From Pithys albifrons albifrons (Eukaryota > Chordata > Aves > Passeriformes > Thamnophilidae), in contig NC_092497.1 in NCBI RefSeq assembly GCF_047495875.1, positions 28,339,889 to 28,403,888 of the forward strand: 64,000 nucleotides of DNA. The letters run 5' to 3'. Shown in pieces: positions 1 to 18,630 of the stretch. The notes below the pieces were generated by a model. That model did not search any database. It was not told the DNA's origin and worked only from the letters and a program-made list of their open reading frames with translations. The position numbers were made by a program, and so were the translations under genes. Every line of letters starts with the position of its first letter. Within the stretch, counting starts at the first letter, position 1.

Positions 1-1186
1 CACACCCTCAGGGGGCCCCCAAGGGAAAAAGGGAAGAGGGAACGAGAAACAGGAATAAGGAGGGACAAAATAAAAACAAAACAGACAAGTACAATTAAAA
101 ACACCAAATTGGAAAGAAACAGGCAAAAATACAATCTCACCAACAACTCCCAAGAGAAAAAACAACTCCCTTTCTCTTCTTCTGTGTGGCTCTGAACAAG
201 GGACCAATGCCTGGACCCCCTCTGCTCTTCAAGCCTCGCAGGAAGAAGGAAAAAACTAACTTCCTATCTCTTAGTCCTTCCCCATTACGTGGAAAACACA
301 TGTGGAATACTTATGTAATGCCCACTTCCCTAGTTACAACTGGTTACTAAGGGAGGCTTAAATCAAAACTGTGACATTCTGTCAACGGTTCCTGGCTTTA
401 CCTTGACAGACTTTAACATACTACAGTGCTATGGGTTTAAAATGGCTTCTATATGCTGCATCCTGAACATATACTGGGCTAAGATCCAGTGGCCAGCATT
501 TACCTCAGCCCAATGGTTTTCTCTGTTCAGAGATACAGGGTGGTCCCACAGATGAAAATTTTCACACAAAAAAGTTTTAGTCCCTCTTATCACAACAGGG
601 TGCTTTGCAAGACCTGGACTACCCCAGGTCCTTGAAAGACACATCCTACCAGTCATCAAGCAAAGACAACTTTAAGACAGCTTTCTAATATAAAAAGGTG
701 AGTAATTAGAAAAAAGGGCACTTTTCATTTAGAGTTCTGAAACTATGCCAACATCACCATCTTCACTTTCCTGAAAGTAAGTCACACTAGTAGACTTCAA
801 ATTGAAAAAAGAGTGTGCTCTTAAAAGAAAATAAGCAAAGTTAGATGGAATTCATCCGACAGATTACCACTACTAATGAAGGTAAAATTTACCTCACCAC
901 TGTTAAAAAAAAGAACTAATTAAAGTACATTAAAAAAATTTTGTTATATTACAAAAAATCAAACACAATACCTAAACTTTCTAAATGGCTACAATGAAAC
1001 AGTAAACTCTGCCACATTTTATAATACCACCTCTGAAATTAGAAAAGACAGATTTTCCACAGAAAGACAAGTTATTAGGATATAAGCATTAAAAAGAAAT
1101 TCATCCAATCAATTGTATATTTAAGTTTTCAGGAATAGTGTGACCTCAGCTCTTTGTGAAATGAGAATACAAGCAGAAACTTAATA
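1..1186 (-). other. TMEM161B: Part of TMEM161B intron 3
   Basis: AT-rich sequence with short A-runs. No exon, repeat family or RNA gene was recognised. It is assigned to the intron because exon 3 lies to the right on the minus strand and no later exon was found. Confidence 0.6.
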
Positions 1187-2806
<1,620 letters not shown>

Positions 2807-4136
2807 TATATTAATTCTTATTATCATCTGAAGCACAAGAATTTTAAAATTGACAAACTGTGGACAGGAATCCAACACATTACCCAAAGTACCCGGTTGT
2901 GCAAACCTACACAGGAAGTCACAAACATTGCCCAACTGCTTGACTACCTGCAAGCTCCAGTGTTCCTCCCTGCCCAAAACTGTATAGATTCTTTTCCTAC
3001 TGCTTGCACCCAGGAGTACCGTCAGCTTGCGTGAGATCAGCATTTTGATGACTAAAGCTATTTCACCTCAACAAAACTTGGTGTTCCTACACTTTCATTA
3101 TCTCAGGGGACCCACGATCCAAGAGACAGAGACAACATACTCAGGATCATTGAAAGCTTTATTTCAAAGTAATTCATAGTAGCTATGCACCTTTTCCAGT
3201 AGCCTAACAATTTAATACAACAGAAATTCTTCTGAAGTAGAAAACGTGCCTAATATTCATGTGCTATTACAACCTACAGCAGAATATACTGAAGTGTAAG
3301 ATGCACTGAATGTTCACATTACAGCTGTTTCGATGCCTAATTTTCAAGCAAGTTCCTTGTCTCTCATCATTTCTCTTTTAATTAGTTCGGATTGGGAAAA
3401 TATTAAGTAAGGAGCAGGTATCACATTTTTCAAGACTATGGTCTTGACAAAGCAGATTCTTTATCTTGAAAAAACATGGGGAGTATCAAATAGATGCATC
3501 CTTATTTCTCCCATAACATCTGTTTCACACCTCCTTGTTGAGATGGCTCACAAGAGGATGTGCATTCCATTTTGTGCAACCTAAATCAGTACATCCAGAC
3601 TGACTCAAACAATTCCTACTTAACTATGTCTTTACCCCAAAACAGACATATTTTTAGAGGACAGAGAGGTACATTTATGTACTAAAAAAATAAGCGTGTT
3701 ATTCATTCAGCTGTTAAAAGAGCAAAGCAAATGTCATTTAAGTCTCCACATTATGGCTTTAGTTTCTTTGAAGTTTTACATGCTCTTGTGACTAACATTC
3801 ACCCTGGTACAAGCACCTACTACAACTGTGGCAAAAGAGTGGCAAGGCTAAGTAAATGCAATAAGAGCAAAGTACAATTAATTTGCAGTGTGATTGTTTT
3901 TCATGTAAGGCTCCCATGGGGGGACTTACAGTTGTAAATACGCAATTACAAGTAATTTTACACATAAATAAATATCACTGGCTCAATGTATTGCTATAAA
4001 TTGTAATGCTATTTACAATTATTTTACCTTAATCTGTCACATAAAACTGTTAAATAAAATGAGTTTCTGAATTTTAAAGAATATTGCAAAAGGATTACTA
4101 TTATATAGCTTTGATTTTACATGGAAGAATTTAACC
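2807..4136 (-). other. TMEM161B: TMEM161B intron 3, unique sequence
   Basis: No exon of TMEM161B and no known repeat was recognised on either strand. AT-rich intronic sequence. Confidence 0.5.
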
Positions 4137-4741
4137 CAGGAAGTGGTAGTGAATGGTGCTTCATCCAGTTGGCAGCTGGTCACTGACGGTGCTGCCCAGG
4201 GATCAGTGTTGGGACTCATCCTGTTCAACATCTTTATCAATGTTTGGATGAGGGGATCAAGAGTACCCTCAGTAAATCTGAAGATAACACAAAGCTGGGT
4301 GGAAGTGTTTATCTACTGGATAGTAGGAAAACTCTGCAAATGGATTTAGACAGGCTGGATCAATGGACTGAGGTCAAAGGTATGAGGTTCAATAAAAACC
4401 AAGAGTTGAGTCCTGCACTTGGTCACAGCAACCCTCTGCAGCACCACAGACTGGGGGAAGAGTGGCTTGAAAGAGGTCCAGTGGAAAAGGATCTGGGGGT
4501 GCTGGTTGATAGCATCTAAACATGAGCCCAGGCTGACTAAGGCCAAGGGCCTCCTGGCCTGTATCAGCAACAGTGTGGCCAACAGCACCAGGGAAGTGAT
4601 TGTCTCCCTTTACTCACCACCAGGGGTTGGTTTCCTTTCCCAGGCAACCAGTGACATGACAAGAGGATGCAGCCTCGAGCTGACAGCAGGGGTTCAGAAT
4701 AGACATCGAGGGAATGTCTTCATGGAATTGGAATGAACGGC
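4137..4741 (+). mobile_element. CR1 LINE fragment (reverse transcriptase region to 3' end), left half
   Basis: The plus strand encodes, in more than one frame, pieces typical of CR1 reverse transcriptase: SSWQLVTDGAAQGSVLG, then LILFNIFINV, then a SKSEDNTKLGGSVYLLDSRK-like stretch followed by LDRLDQW. The catalytic FADD is degraded (SEDN), and there are frameshifts and deletions. The copy is 5'-truncated and old. It stops at about 4,741 and resumes at about 5,328, with an LTR-like segment in between. Confidence 0.85.
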
Positions 4742-5325
4742 TGTTATAGGTTTAGCTGAGTGGGCCTAAATTTAGGTTTTGAAGTTCAGACTAGGCCTGG
4801 AAATAGCTGACTTGAGCTGGGCTGAGGTAGCTAACAGCTGACTGCTTCTAGCCAATAATATTGTATTCCATACCATATTACATCATCTCTAAAGGAGTAA
4901 AATCCAGTGTGTGGGAGCGGCTTAGTCAGTTCCACCATAGCCGGGCTACAAGCTGACCATGGTGCAGCTCCTGTCTTGGAGTAGGCCTTGCTCTTGCTGC
5001 TGCTGCTACTTGCCTTTTGTTTGAGTTCAGAAAAGTAGAAATATTTTGTTATACTTTCTCTTTCTTGCAGGGTGTCTTTTAGAGTGCTTATGAATCCAGA
5101 GTAATGGACTTTGTATTAATTGGAGAGTGGGAAGTTATTTCTTGTTATATTGTAGTTTTCTCTTTATTTTCTCTTTTCTGTACAAATACATGTAGTTTCA
5201 GCATAAAACTAGTGTAGAGGGTTTTTTCCTCTCCCTCTTCTTTTTCCCTTGGCTGGCTGGGGGGAAGAGGAACCGTTTTCACTCTGTCTTGGACAGCTGG
5301 TGTTTTGCCAGCTCAACCCAAGACA
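4742..5325. mobile_element. Probable solo LTR inserted in a CR1 copy
   Basis: About 585 bases start with TGTTATAGG and end near CAACCCAAGACA, giving the TG...CA ends of an LTR. They separate two parts of one CR1: the text before (GGAATTGGAATG...) and after (CATGAGGGCAGTGAAGTCACC) are adjacent in CR1. There is no coding frame. I could not find a clean target duplication, so exact ends and class are uncertain. Another non-LTR insertion is not excluded. Confidence 0.5.
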
Positions 5326-5327
5326 AC

Positions 5328-5502
5328 TTCCCATGAGGGCAGTGAAGTCACCATTCCTGGAAGTGTTGAAGAAATGACTGGATGTGGCACTTTGTGCCAT
5401 GGTCTAGTTTACATGGTGTGGTCAGTGACAAGTTGGACTCAACAACATCAGAGGTCTTTTCCAACATAAATGATTCTGTGATTCTGAGCGATTCTGTGAA
5501 TC
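5328..5502 (+). mobile_element. CR1 LINE fragment, 3' end (right half)
   Basis: The plus strand shows GTCACCATTCCTGGAAGTGTT, then GGCACTTTGTGCCATGGTCTA, then GGTCTTTTCCAACATAAATG, ending in ATTCTGTG repeats. These are landmarks of the CR1 3' end. It continues the copy that starts at 4,137. Confidence 0.85.
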
Positions 5503-7898
<2,396 letters not shown>

Positions 7899-8364
7899 TC
7901 ATAGAATCATAGAATGGATTGGGTTGGAAAAGACCTCTGAGATCATTGAGTCCAACCCTCGGTCCAACTCCAGTCCATTTACCAGATCATGGCACTCACC
8001 ACCACGTCCAATCTGCATTTAAAAATCTCTAGGGATGGTGAATCCACCACCTCTCTGGGCAGCCCATTCCAATGCCTGATTACTCTCTCTGGAAAGAATT
8101 TTTTTCTGATATCCAACTTCAATTTCCCCTGGCAGAGCTTGAGCCTGTGCCCCCTTGTCCTATTGCTGAGTGCCTGGAAGAAGAGACCAGCCCCCACCTG
8201 GCTAGAACTTCCCTTCAGGTAGTTACAGACAGTGATGAGGTCACCTCTAAGCCTCCTCTTCTCTGGGCTAAACAACCCCAGCTCCCTCAGCCTCTCCCCA
8301 TAGGGCTTGTGCTCCAGTCCCTTCACCAGCCTTGTTGCTCTTCTCTGGACTCGCTCCAGCACCT
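7899..8364 (-). mobile_element. CR1 LINE, truncated 3' end
   Basis: On the minus strand this encodes the C-terminus of CR1 reverse transcriptase ([17 protein letters not shown], then [18 protein letters not shown], then [17 protein letters not shown]). It ends in CR1-type ATTCTATG units at 7,901-7,912. The frame is open for 127 codons. The copy is 5'-truncated at about 8,364 and closely resembles the copy at the right edge of the window, so it belongs to the same young subfamily. It sits in TMEM161B intron 2, in the same orientation as the gene. Confidence 0.95.
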
Positions 8365-13366
<5,002 letters not shown>

Positions 13367-13380
13367 ACAATGTTGCTTTT
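13367..13380. repeat. Target-site duplication, left copy (5S SINE)
   Basis: ACAATGTTGCTTTT. It pairs with 13,690-13,703 (ACATTGTTGATTTT) with two mismatches. Confidence 0.75.
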
Positions 13381-13689
13381 ACGGCAGTTAAACGCCTCAC
13401 TGACATCCGATCCCGTCAGATCTCGGAAGCCAAGCAGGGTCAGCCCCGGATTAGTACTTGGATGGGAGACCTCCTGGGAAATGCCAGGTGCTGTAGGTTC
13501 CAGCCCTGAGGACTTCACTGTCACTGTCCAAGCTCGCTCGGCCGTGGCAGATGAACCTCAGGACTTAAACGGTGGGGCCAGTTCTGCGCACGCTGAGCCT
13601 CACCTAAAAAATCCACTGCGCGGGCTGGAAGGGCACACCTACGTGGGGACAGCCCTTCCCAAATCTTCGTTCTCGAAGCCGAGCCACAC
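13381..13689 (+). mobile_element. SINE with 5S rRNA-derived head and RTE LINE tail
   Basis: The head (about 13,381-13,502) aligns with vertebrate 5S rRNA over nearly its whole length. It keeps TCTCGGAAGC, AAGCAGGGTC, TTAGTACTTGGATGGGAGAC and GGTGCTGTAGG, so the internal pol III promoter (box A, intermediate element, box C) is largely preserved. The core (about 13,503-13,635) was not recognised. The tail (about 13,642-13,686) matches the 3' end of the RTE LINE at 44,613-44,657 at 39 of 45 positions by hand count, including the CTTCG...CGAAG stem-loop. Imperfect 14-bp target duplications (13,367-13,380 and 13,690-13,703, 12 of 14 identical) flank the unit. This is a retrotransposed SINE of the 5S-headed (SINE3) type and not a 5S gene. 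It lies in TMEM161B intron 1, antisense to the gene. Confidence 0.88.
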
Positions 13690-13703
13690 ACATTGTTGAT
13701 TTT
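13690..13703. repeat. Target-site duplication, right copy (5S SINE)
   Basis: ACATTGTTGATTTT directly after the SINE tail. It matches the left copy at 12 of 14 positions. Confidence 0.75.
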
Positions 13704-15928
13704 ACAAGCAACTGCCACTTTTACACATATCAATTTCCGCCCCATAAAAAGTTTCCTCTGTGTTTATGTCCCTGCTCGAGCTGCAGCTTGCAAAAGCAAG
13801 ATAACATTCTCCCAAAACATAAATGCAATTCCAAATTGTTTCCTAAACAGCAGAAATTATATGAGATGGCCAAAGAAAAGTGAGCTTGCTGTGTCACATC
13901 TTAAAATGAACGTTTCCTGTGAAAAGGACCACCCTCACCAAGTACCTACAGTCAGAATGGCTGCAATCTGAGCCAGATCAAATTTTACAATTTGTAAAAA
14001 TCAGATATTCATAAAGCTAAGATTGGGAAATAAATCTATGCCAAGAGATATCTTCAAAATCTGGATTTTAGTTTTTTTTTCTTTTACGATGACCAAATTT
14101 CCCCTGAATTAGAATTTGCATGTGCCTACCACTGTTTACAGCATAGCAGAGATGAACAAAAGATGTACAAAGTGGCATGAAACATTTAGGAGTTTAGGCT
14201 ACCACCCAACTGCTCAGCTTCTCAGGTCTTTCCCACCCAAGGGTCACTTCTTCCTTACCCAGTGTCTTTGCACAGATTCAAAGGAGAGCCACAAACTTCG
14301 AGGTGGGAAACTCAGCAGTGCCTGACACCCTTTGAAACAAAGGGACTTGTGTAAAACCAAACCTGTATTTTAGTCAGTGAACTGCACTTTACCTGCCAGT
14401 CTTGTGACTTTTCCTACTGAGGTTCTTCAAGTACAAAGATTACAGAACTAGAGATCATTAAGCAAATCAAGTTATTGCTACAGAAACCCCATGGCCGGAA
14501 CAAGGGCATTCATAAAAACGCAGATTTATCTTTGAAGAGGCCAATACAGAGTATTTGTTGTATTGAACACCAATATAAATGCAATGTACTACTGAATTAC
14601 AAGTAAAATTGGTTCAGAGAGATGTTCTACTACACAGGAAAAAAACAAAGTTATGTTCCATTATTACTATTCAAAGATTTCAAAAATCTGGTTTACCCTG
14701 TATTACCCCAACTACCACAGTGGGAACCAAGGAAGCTCCCAACCTTAGAACATAGGAACTTACAGGAATCATTTCAGGCACAAAAAACGAAAAGTGTTTG
14801 ATGACTCTGCCGAACAGCCCAAAACACCAAAGCTCTGCACAGTATTAAGACATTTGTACAGAGTTTAAAGTCATTGCCTGACTGGAACTGCACAGATGAG
14901 TCCTGGCAGTCCCAACTTGGGAGATGTTGATGTCTAAGACTTGATTTATAAACCTCCTGTTGCAAAAGAAACTGCTTTGGAACTGGAGAATGCAGCTTTC
15001 AAAGAGGATAAAAGTAGACAACCACCTTTTTCACTTTGCTTACGTCATGCAACCCCACACAAAGATTATTTGTCCACACTGCCAGCACCCAGCAAAGAAA
15101 ACTGGACCTGATCTTTCAACCTCATTGGGCAACACAAGCAATCACTCAATTTAATTAAGGACCTACACTGTGAGGAAAAGCCTTATTTGCTCTCAACTTT
15201 CCCAAAGTAGCTTCCAGTATGGATATAGACCACACTACCTGTGGGCTCCTACAAATGAGAGGACTATTTCTAGATGTTATGATTAAATATTCTAACCTCT
15301 AGAAAAGAAAAAATTAACAAAAAGACTTGATAAGAAAAAAATACAGTTGTTTTCATAAGCCACAATATATTCTATTAAAAGGTACTTTAGTAGACTCATG
15401 TGATTAAATCTATGAGAAAGGTTGAAAGGCAGATTTTATTAAAATTGTAACTGGAAAGTGCATTTTTTAGGACTTAGATAGTTTAAATGAACAAACACAG
15501 TTGCCATAGTTTAAATGGCCTATTAACACATACAGAAGAGAAATACAGCAATGGCAGACATAGCATGCTTTCATACCTGCACTCATGTATCCCTGGTTCC
15601 TTTTATCTATAATGTAAGCACAGTAAAAGCTGAGCCAATCCACTCCACTGTTTTAAATGGCAACTAAGATCTAAATACAAAATTCAGCATATCTTTATAG
15701 TCATATATCTTTACATAATTTGGTATTAATTACTTGGCCTCCTCTACTTAAGCAACGCATATCCAAGAAGTTTATATTGTTAGCAATTCCACTGGTCAAA
15801 CTTTGCTCTTCTCCTACCATGTTACAAGGTCATTTATGGTGCATTATATTCAGGGCAATAAATTGTGGCAGTGCTGAAACACTGGTTGTGAAAAGCAATT
15901 TAAGGCAGGGTTGTTTTTTTTTTTTCCT
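13704..15928 (-). other. TMEM161B: TMEM161B intron 1, middle part
   Basis: Unique AT-rich intron sequence. No exon, RNA gene or repeat recognised. Confidence 0.5.
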
Positions 15929-15966
15929 TAGGGTCCCTTTCAACTCAAAACATTCTATGACATTCC
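15929..15966 (+). mobile_element. Short CR1 3'-end remnant
   Basis: GGGTCCCTTTCAACTC followed by ATTCTATGACATTC resembles the last 40 bases of CR1 on the plus strand. It is very short, so the call is tentative. Confidence 0.45.
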
Positions 15967-16089
15967 TGTGCTGCCACACACAGAGCACTGACAACGAACT
16001 AGTGTTGATCAAGGTGCCTGGCAAAGGTTTCTAGATATACCCAAGACCATTTACACACTCTGTTACAAAAGATATGAGCTGCCAGTCGG

Positions 16090-16128
16090 AATCATGGAAT
16101 GGTCAAGGTGGGAAGAGACCTGTGAGAT
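16090..16128 (-). mobile_element. Older CR1 copy, 3' terminal piece (split copy)
   Basis: ATCATGGAATGG and GGGAAGAGACCTGTGAGATC are the CR1 3' end on the minus strand. The copy is interrupted at about 16,128 and resumes near 16,347. Confidence 0.7.
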
Positions 16129-16346
16129 CATCACAGAATCAGCTGGGTTGGAAGAGACCTCTGAGATCATCAAGTCACACCCTTAATCCAACCCCACTTT
16201 GATTACCAGATCATAGCACTCAGTGCCACGTCCAGTCTCACCTTAAAAACCTCCAGGGTCAGAGAATCCACCACCTCCCTGGGCAGCCCATTCCAATGTC
16301 TGGCCATTCTCTCTGTAAAGAACTTCTTCCTGATATCCAACTTAAA
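16129..16346 (-). mobile_element. Younger CR1 3' end inserted in the older copy
   Basis: A second CR1 3' end starts at about 16,129 (CAGAATCAGCTGGGTTGGAA) and runs through CCACCTCCCTGGGCAGCCCA to CTGATATCCAACTTAA. The minus strand resembles the copies at 7,899 and 62,637. Confidence 0.75.
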
Positions 16347-16660
16347 GCCCAGTACAAACCCAGCACTGCCAGTGCAGCCCCAAAATCACTGAATCACATC
16401 ACGCAGCGCCACATTCAGACGCTGAACGGTTCCCGGGATGTTGACTCCTACACCTCCCTGGGCAACCTGTGCCAATGCCTGACCACCCTAACAGTAAAAA
16501 AGTTTTATCTAATATCTAATCTGCGCCTCAGCTTGAGGCCCTTTCCTCTGGACCCCTCACTGCGGGCACAGCAGGGGAGACCGGCCCTGCCTCACTGCGG
16601 GCACAGCAGGGGAGACCGGCCCTGCCTCGCTGCAGCGTTTGCGGGAACTGCGGAGAACAA
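16347..16660 (-). mobile_element. Older CR1 copy, internal piece reaching into the CpG island
   Basis: The CR1 text AACCCAGCACTGCCAGTGCA, then CTCCCTGGGCAACCTGTGCC, then GCTTGAGGCCCTTTCCTCTG continues the copy begun at 16,090. It contains a 35-bp tandem duplication (16,558-16,592 and 16,593-16,627). Its right end blends into the CpG island and is unusually CpG-rich for an old CR1. Confidence 0.75.
16558..16627. repeat. 35-bp perfect tandem duplication
   Basis: Two identical adjacent 35-base units, each starting CACTGCGGGCACAGCAGG, inside CR1-derived sequence next to the promoter island. Confidence 0.9.
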
Positions 16661-16873
16661 CGAGAGCCCCGCACGTACGGACAGCCATCCCGGCCCACCA
16701 CACTCCCGGAGCGCGGTGCGTCGCTGCCCTTTCCCGCGGAAAAACTACACGGTGCGAGCAGCGCCCGCCCCTCCGGAACGGGGTCGGTCCCTCAGCGAGC
16801 GCTGCTCACACAGACCGGCGGTCCCAGCGCTGGGGCCTGCGCCAGGTGGGCCCCATGCCCGGGCCGCGCTCAC

Positions 16874-16876
16874 CAT
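16874..16876 (-). CDS. TMEM161B: TMEM161B coding exon 1 (start codon only)
   Basis: On the minus strand the sequence reads CACC-ATG-GTGAGC, so a good Kozak start codon is followed directly by a consensus splice donor. Exon 2 begins in phase 0 with AGT GTG ATA, which gives Met-Ser-Val-Ile-Gly. The vertebrate protein starts Met-Gly-Val-Ile-Gly. The coding part of exon 1 is therefore only the AUG. The 5'UTR extends to higher coordinates into the CpG island, and its transcription start cannot be read from sequence. TMEM161B is a multi-pass membrane protein linked in animals to cardiac rhythm and cortical folding. The assignment rests on the splice phase, the start context and the island. Exons 2 and 3 are firmer than this exon. 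Confidence 0.85.
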
Positions 16877-17340
16877 GGTGCTGGTGCCGGTACCGGAGCC
16901 CCCGCCGGCCCCTCCCGCCGCCGCCGCTGCCGCCGGGGCCGGGCCCGCACCCGGCACATCAATGCGCCTCCCGCCCGGCCCGCGCGAGGTCACGCCGGGG
17001 TCCGCCGCCGAAGGCCGGCCCGGGCTGTCCGCCCAGCTGCCTGCGCGGGCGGCGCCGCGCGGCGCTGAGACCGCGCCTCGGCGGACAGTGCCGGGCTCGC
17101 CGCTCCGGACCCGCGGGACGGGGAGGAACAGGGAGGGCGGAGGCGCCTCCGGAGAGCTCCGTGCGCGGACCCTCGGCGCGGGCCCTGTCAGGCGGTGCGG
17201 CGGCAGGCGGCCGCGGGCAGGGCGCCGGCGCGACCCCGGCCACGTGACGCGGGAGGTCACCCCGAACGCGGAGATGCCGCCGGGGCCCCGCGCAGGGCGC
17301 GGCACCACCGGAACCCCCGGGAGATCGACGAGGCCGTGAT

Positions 17341-17395
17341 GGGGGGGGGGGGGGGGGAAGAGGGGAGGGCGTGTGGAGTGGGGGGGCGGCGCGGC
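17341..17395 (+). repeat. G-run block (17 consecutive G, then further G-runs)
   Basis: An uninterrupted run of 17 G (17,341-17,357) is followed by GGGGAGGG and a seven-G run. It can form a G-quadruplex on the plus strand (i-motif on the minus strand) in the TMEM161B 5' region. Sequencing length error is also possible. Confidence 0.7.
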
Positions 17396-17442
17396 GGGAA
17401 CGGCGCTGGGCGAGGGGAAGGGGGGACCGCCGCGGCGCATCC

Positions 17443-17452
17443 GCGCATGCGC
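17443..17452. promoter_or_regulatory. NRF1 binding site 1
   Basis: Exact palindrome GCGCATGCGC, the NRF1 consensus, inside the CpG island. Confidence 0.8.
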
Positions 17453-17490
17453 CGAAATCACTGCGCGCTCCCCGTGCTGGCACCGCTGTC

Positions 17491-17500
17491 GCGCATGCGC
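17491..17500. promoter_or_regulatory. NRF1 binding site 2
   Basis: Second exact GCGCATGCGC, 48 bases from the first. Paired NRF1 sites followed by an ETS site 18 bases later mark the likely promoter core. Confidence 0.8.
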
Positions 17501-17929
17501 CACGCTGCGCGGTGTGGGCGGAAGTGACGCCGGGCGGCCATGGCGGCGGCGCTGAGTGGGGCTGGCGGAGACACAGGGCCAGAGGGGAAGGGCCGTGTAC
17601 TCTCTGGTGCGATCCCGACGGGGCAGGGCCGTGCTCTCCTTCAGATCCCAGCGCCGCTCCCCGCCTGGATGTGTGCTGAGGGCCGCGACTGGATGGCCCG
17701 TCCCAAAGGAGCGCTGGGAAACTGGCGTTTCATGTGGATTAACGAAACAGCTATAAATGCGCTGCTGTGGTCTGTCGTGTGTGAGCTGGAAACTGACGCA
17801 CGAATGTTCTGCTTGAATGGATTAATAGTATTTCTGAAAATACATCTCTGGTGCTATTTTAAGGGGCTTTGCCTGCCTTTTGAGAAATCAAGAAGGCGAT
17901 TTATGGAAGCAAAGGATGGTTCTGGTTGA

Positions 17930-18630
17930 ACGAGACCTTGAGCATTACCTCGTTGCTACCCCTGCCGCGGGCAGGGACACTTTACACCAGACCAGGGTGC
18001 TCAGGGCCCCGTCCAGCCTGTCCTTCGAGGGATGGGGGATCCACAGCTTCCGTGGGCAGCTTGAGCCAGGGCCTCACCACCCTGACAGTAAAGCATTGCT
18101 TCCTGACATCTGACCTAACAACCCAAGACAACCTTTTAATTTAAACCCATTCCCCCCTGGCCTATGACTCTCTACCTATGTAAAATGTCACTTGTTTTTT
18201 AACCACCACCTTGAGGTACTGGAAGGGGCTCTAACATCCGCCCACAGCTTTATCTTAAGACTGAGCACTGCCCACTCTCACAGCCTGTCTCCACAGCAGA
18301 GGTGCTCCAGCGCTCTGACCACCTTTGTGGCCTCCTCTGGACTTGCTCTAACAGGTCCCTGTCTTTCTTGTGCTGAGGACTCCAGAGCTGGACTCTCCAC
18401 CCCAGGTGGGGTATCAGGAGGTTGGAGCAAAAGGACAGAATGCTGTCCCTCGCCCTTCTGGTCACACTTCTTTTCATGCACCCCAGGACACAGTTTGCTT
18501 TTCAGGCTCCAGGTGCACACTGAAGGCTCGTCCAGTTTTTCATCCACCAGAACCCCCAAATCCTCCCCTGCAGGGCTGCTCAAAGTGGATCTAAATCTCA
18601 CTCCCCACACAGATCGCTGGGAAAAGGTAG
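17930..18630 (-). mobile_element. Old CR1 LINE 3' portion
   Basis: Landmarks read on the plus strand as the complement of CR1: CCCCTGCCGCGGGCAGGGAC, GTCCAGCCTGTCCTTCGAGG, AGAGGTGCTCCAGCGCTCTG, GGACTTGCTCTAACAGGTCC and TTTTTCATCCACCAGAACCC. Many substitutions and frameshifts mark an old subfamily. It begins about 370 bases beyond the CpG island, on the divergent side. Confidence 0.85.

Larger units (their letters stand above)
16640..17560 (-). promoter_or_regulatory. TMEM161B: CpG-island promoter of TMEM161B, probably bidirectional
   Basis: This is the most GC- and CpG-rich stretch of the window and surrounds the TMEM161B start codon. It lacks an obvious TATA box. It contains two exact NRF1 palindromes (GCGCATGCGC at 17,443-17,452 and 17,491-17,500), a CACGTG E-box near 17,241, and an ETS-like GCGGAAGTGACG at 17,518-17,529. 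A GCCATGGCGGC stretch after the ETS site resembles a YY1 site. NRF1 plus ETS/YY1 in a TATA-less island is typical of housekeeping, often divergent, promoters. Long open frames here (up to 347 codons) are by-products of high GC and are not annotated. Exact transcription starts are unknown. Confidence 0.85.

Noticed and set aside
13375..13502. A functional 5S rRNA gene
   Set aside because: It has about ten or more differences including insertions in a 90-base core, no T-run terminator after the head, and is continuous with a LINE-like tail and flanked by target duplications. It is a SINE head.
16296..17527. Overlapping frames of 100-347 codons on both strands in the CpG island
   Set aside because: Stop codons are rare in very GC-rich DNA. 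The peptides are Arg/Pro/Ala/Gly-rich without domains, and the longest begins inside a CR1 copy.
17540..17929. Plus-strand frame starting with a good Kozak AUG (MAAALSG...) of 129 codons
   Set aside because: It lies on the divergent side of the promoter, has no recognisable domain and runs toward CR1. It may be part of a divergent non-coding transcript, but not a supported protein.
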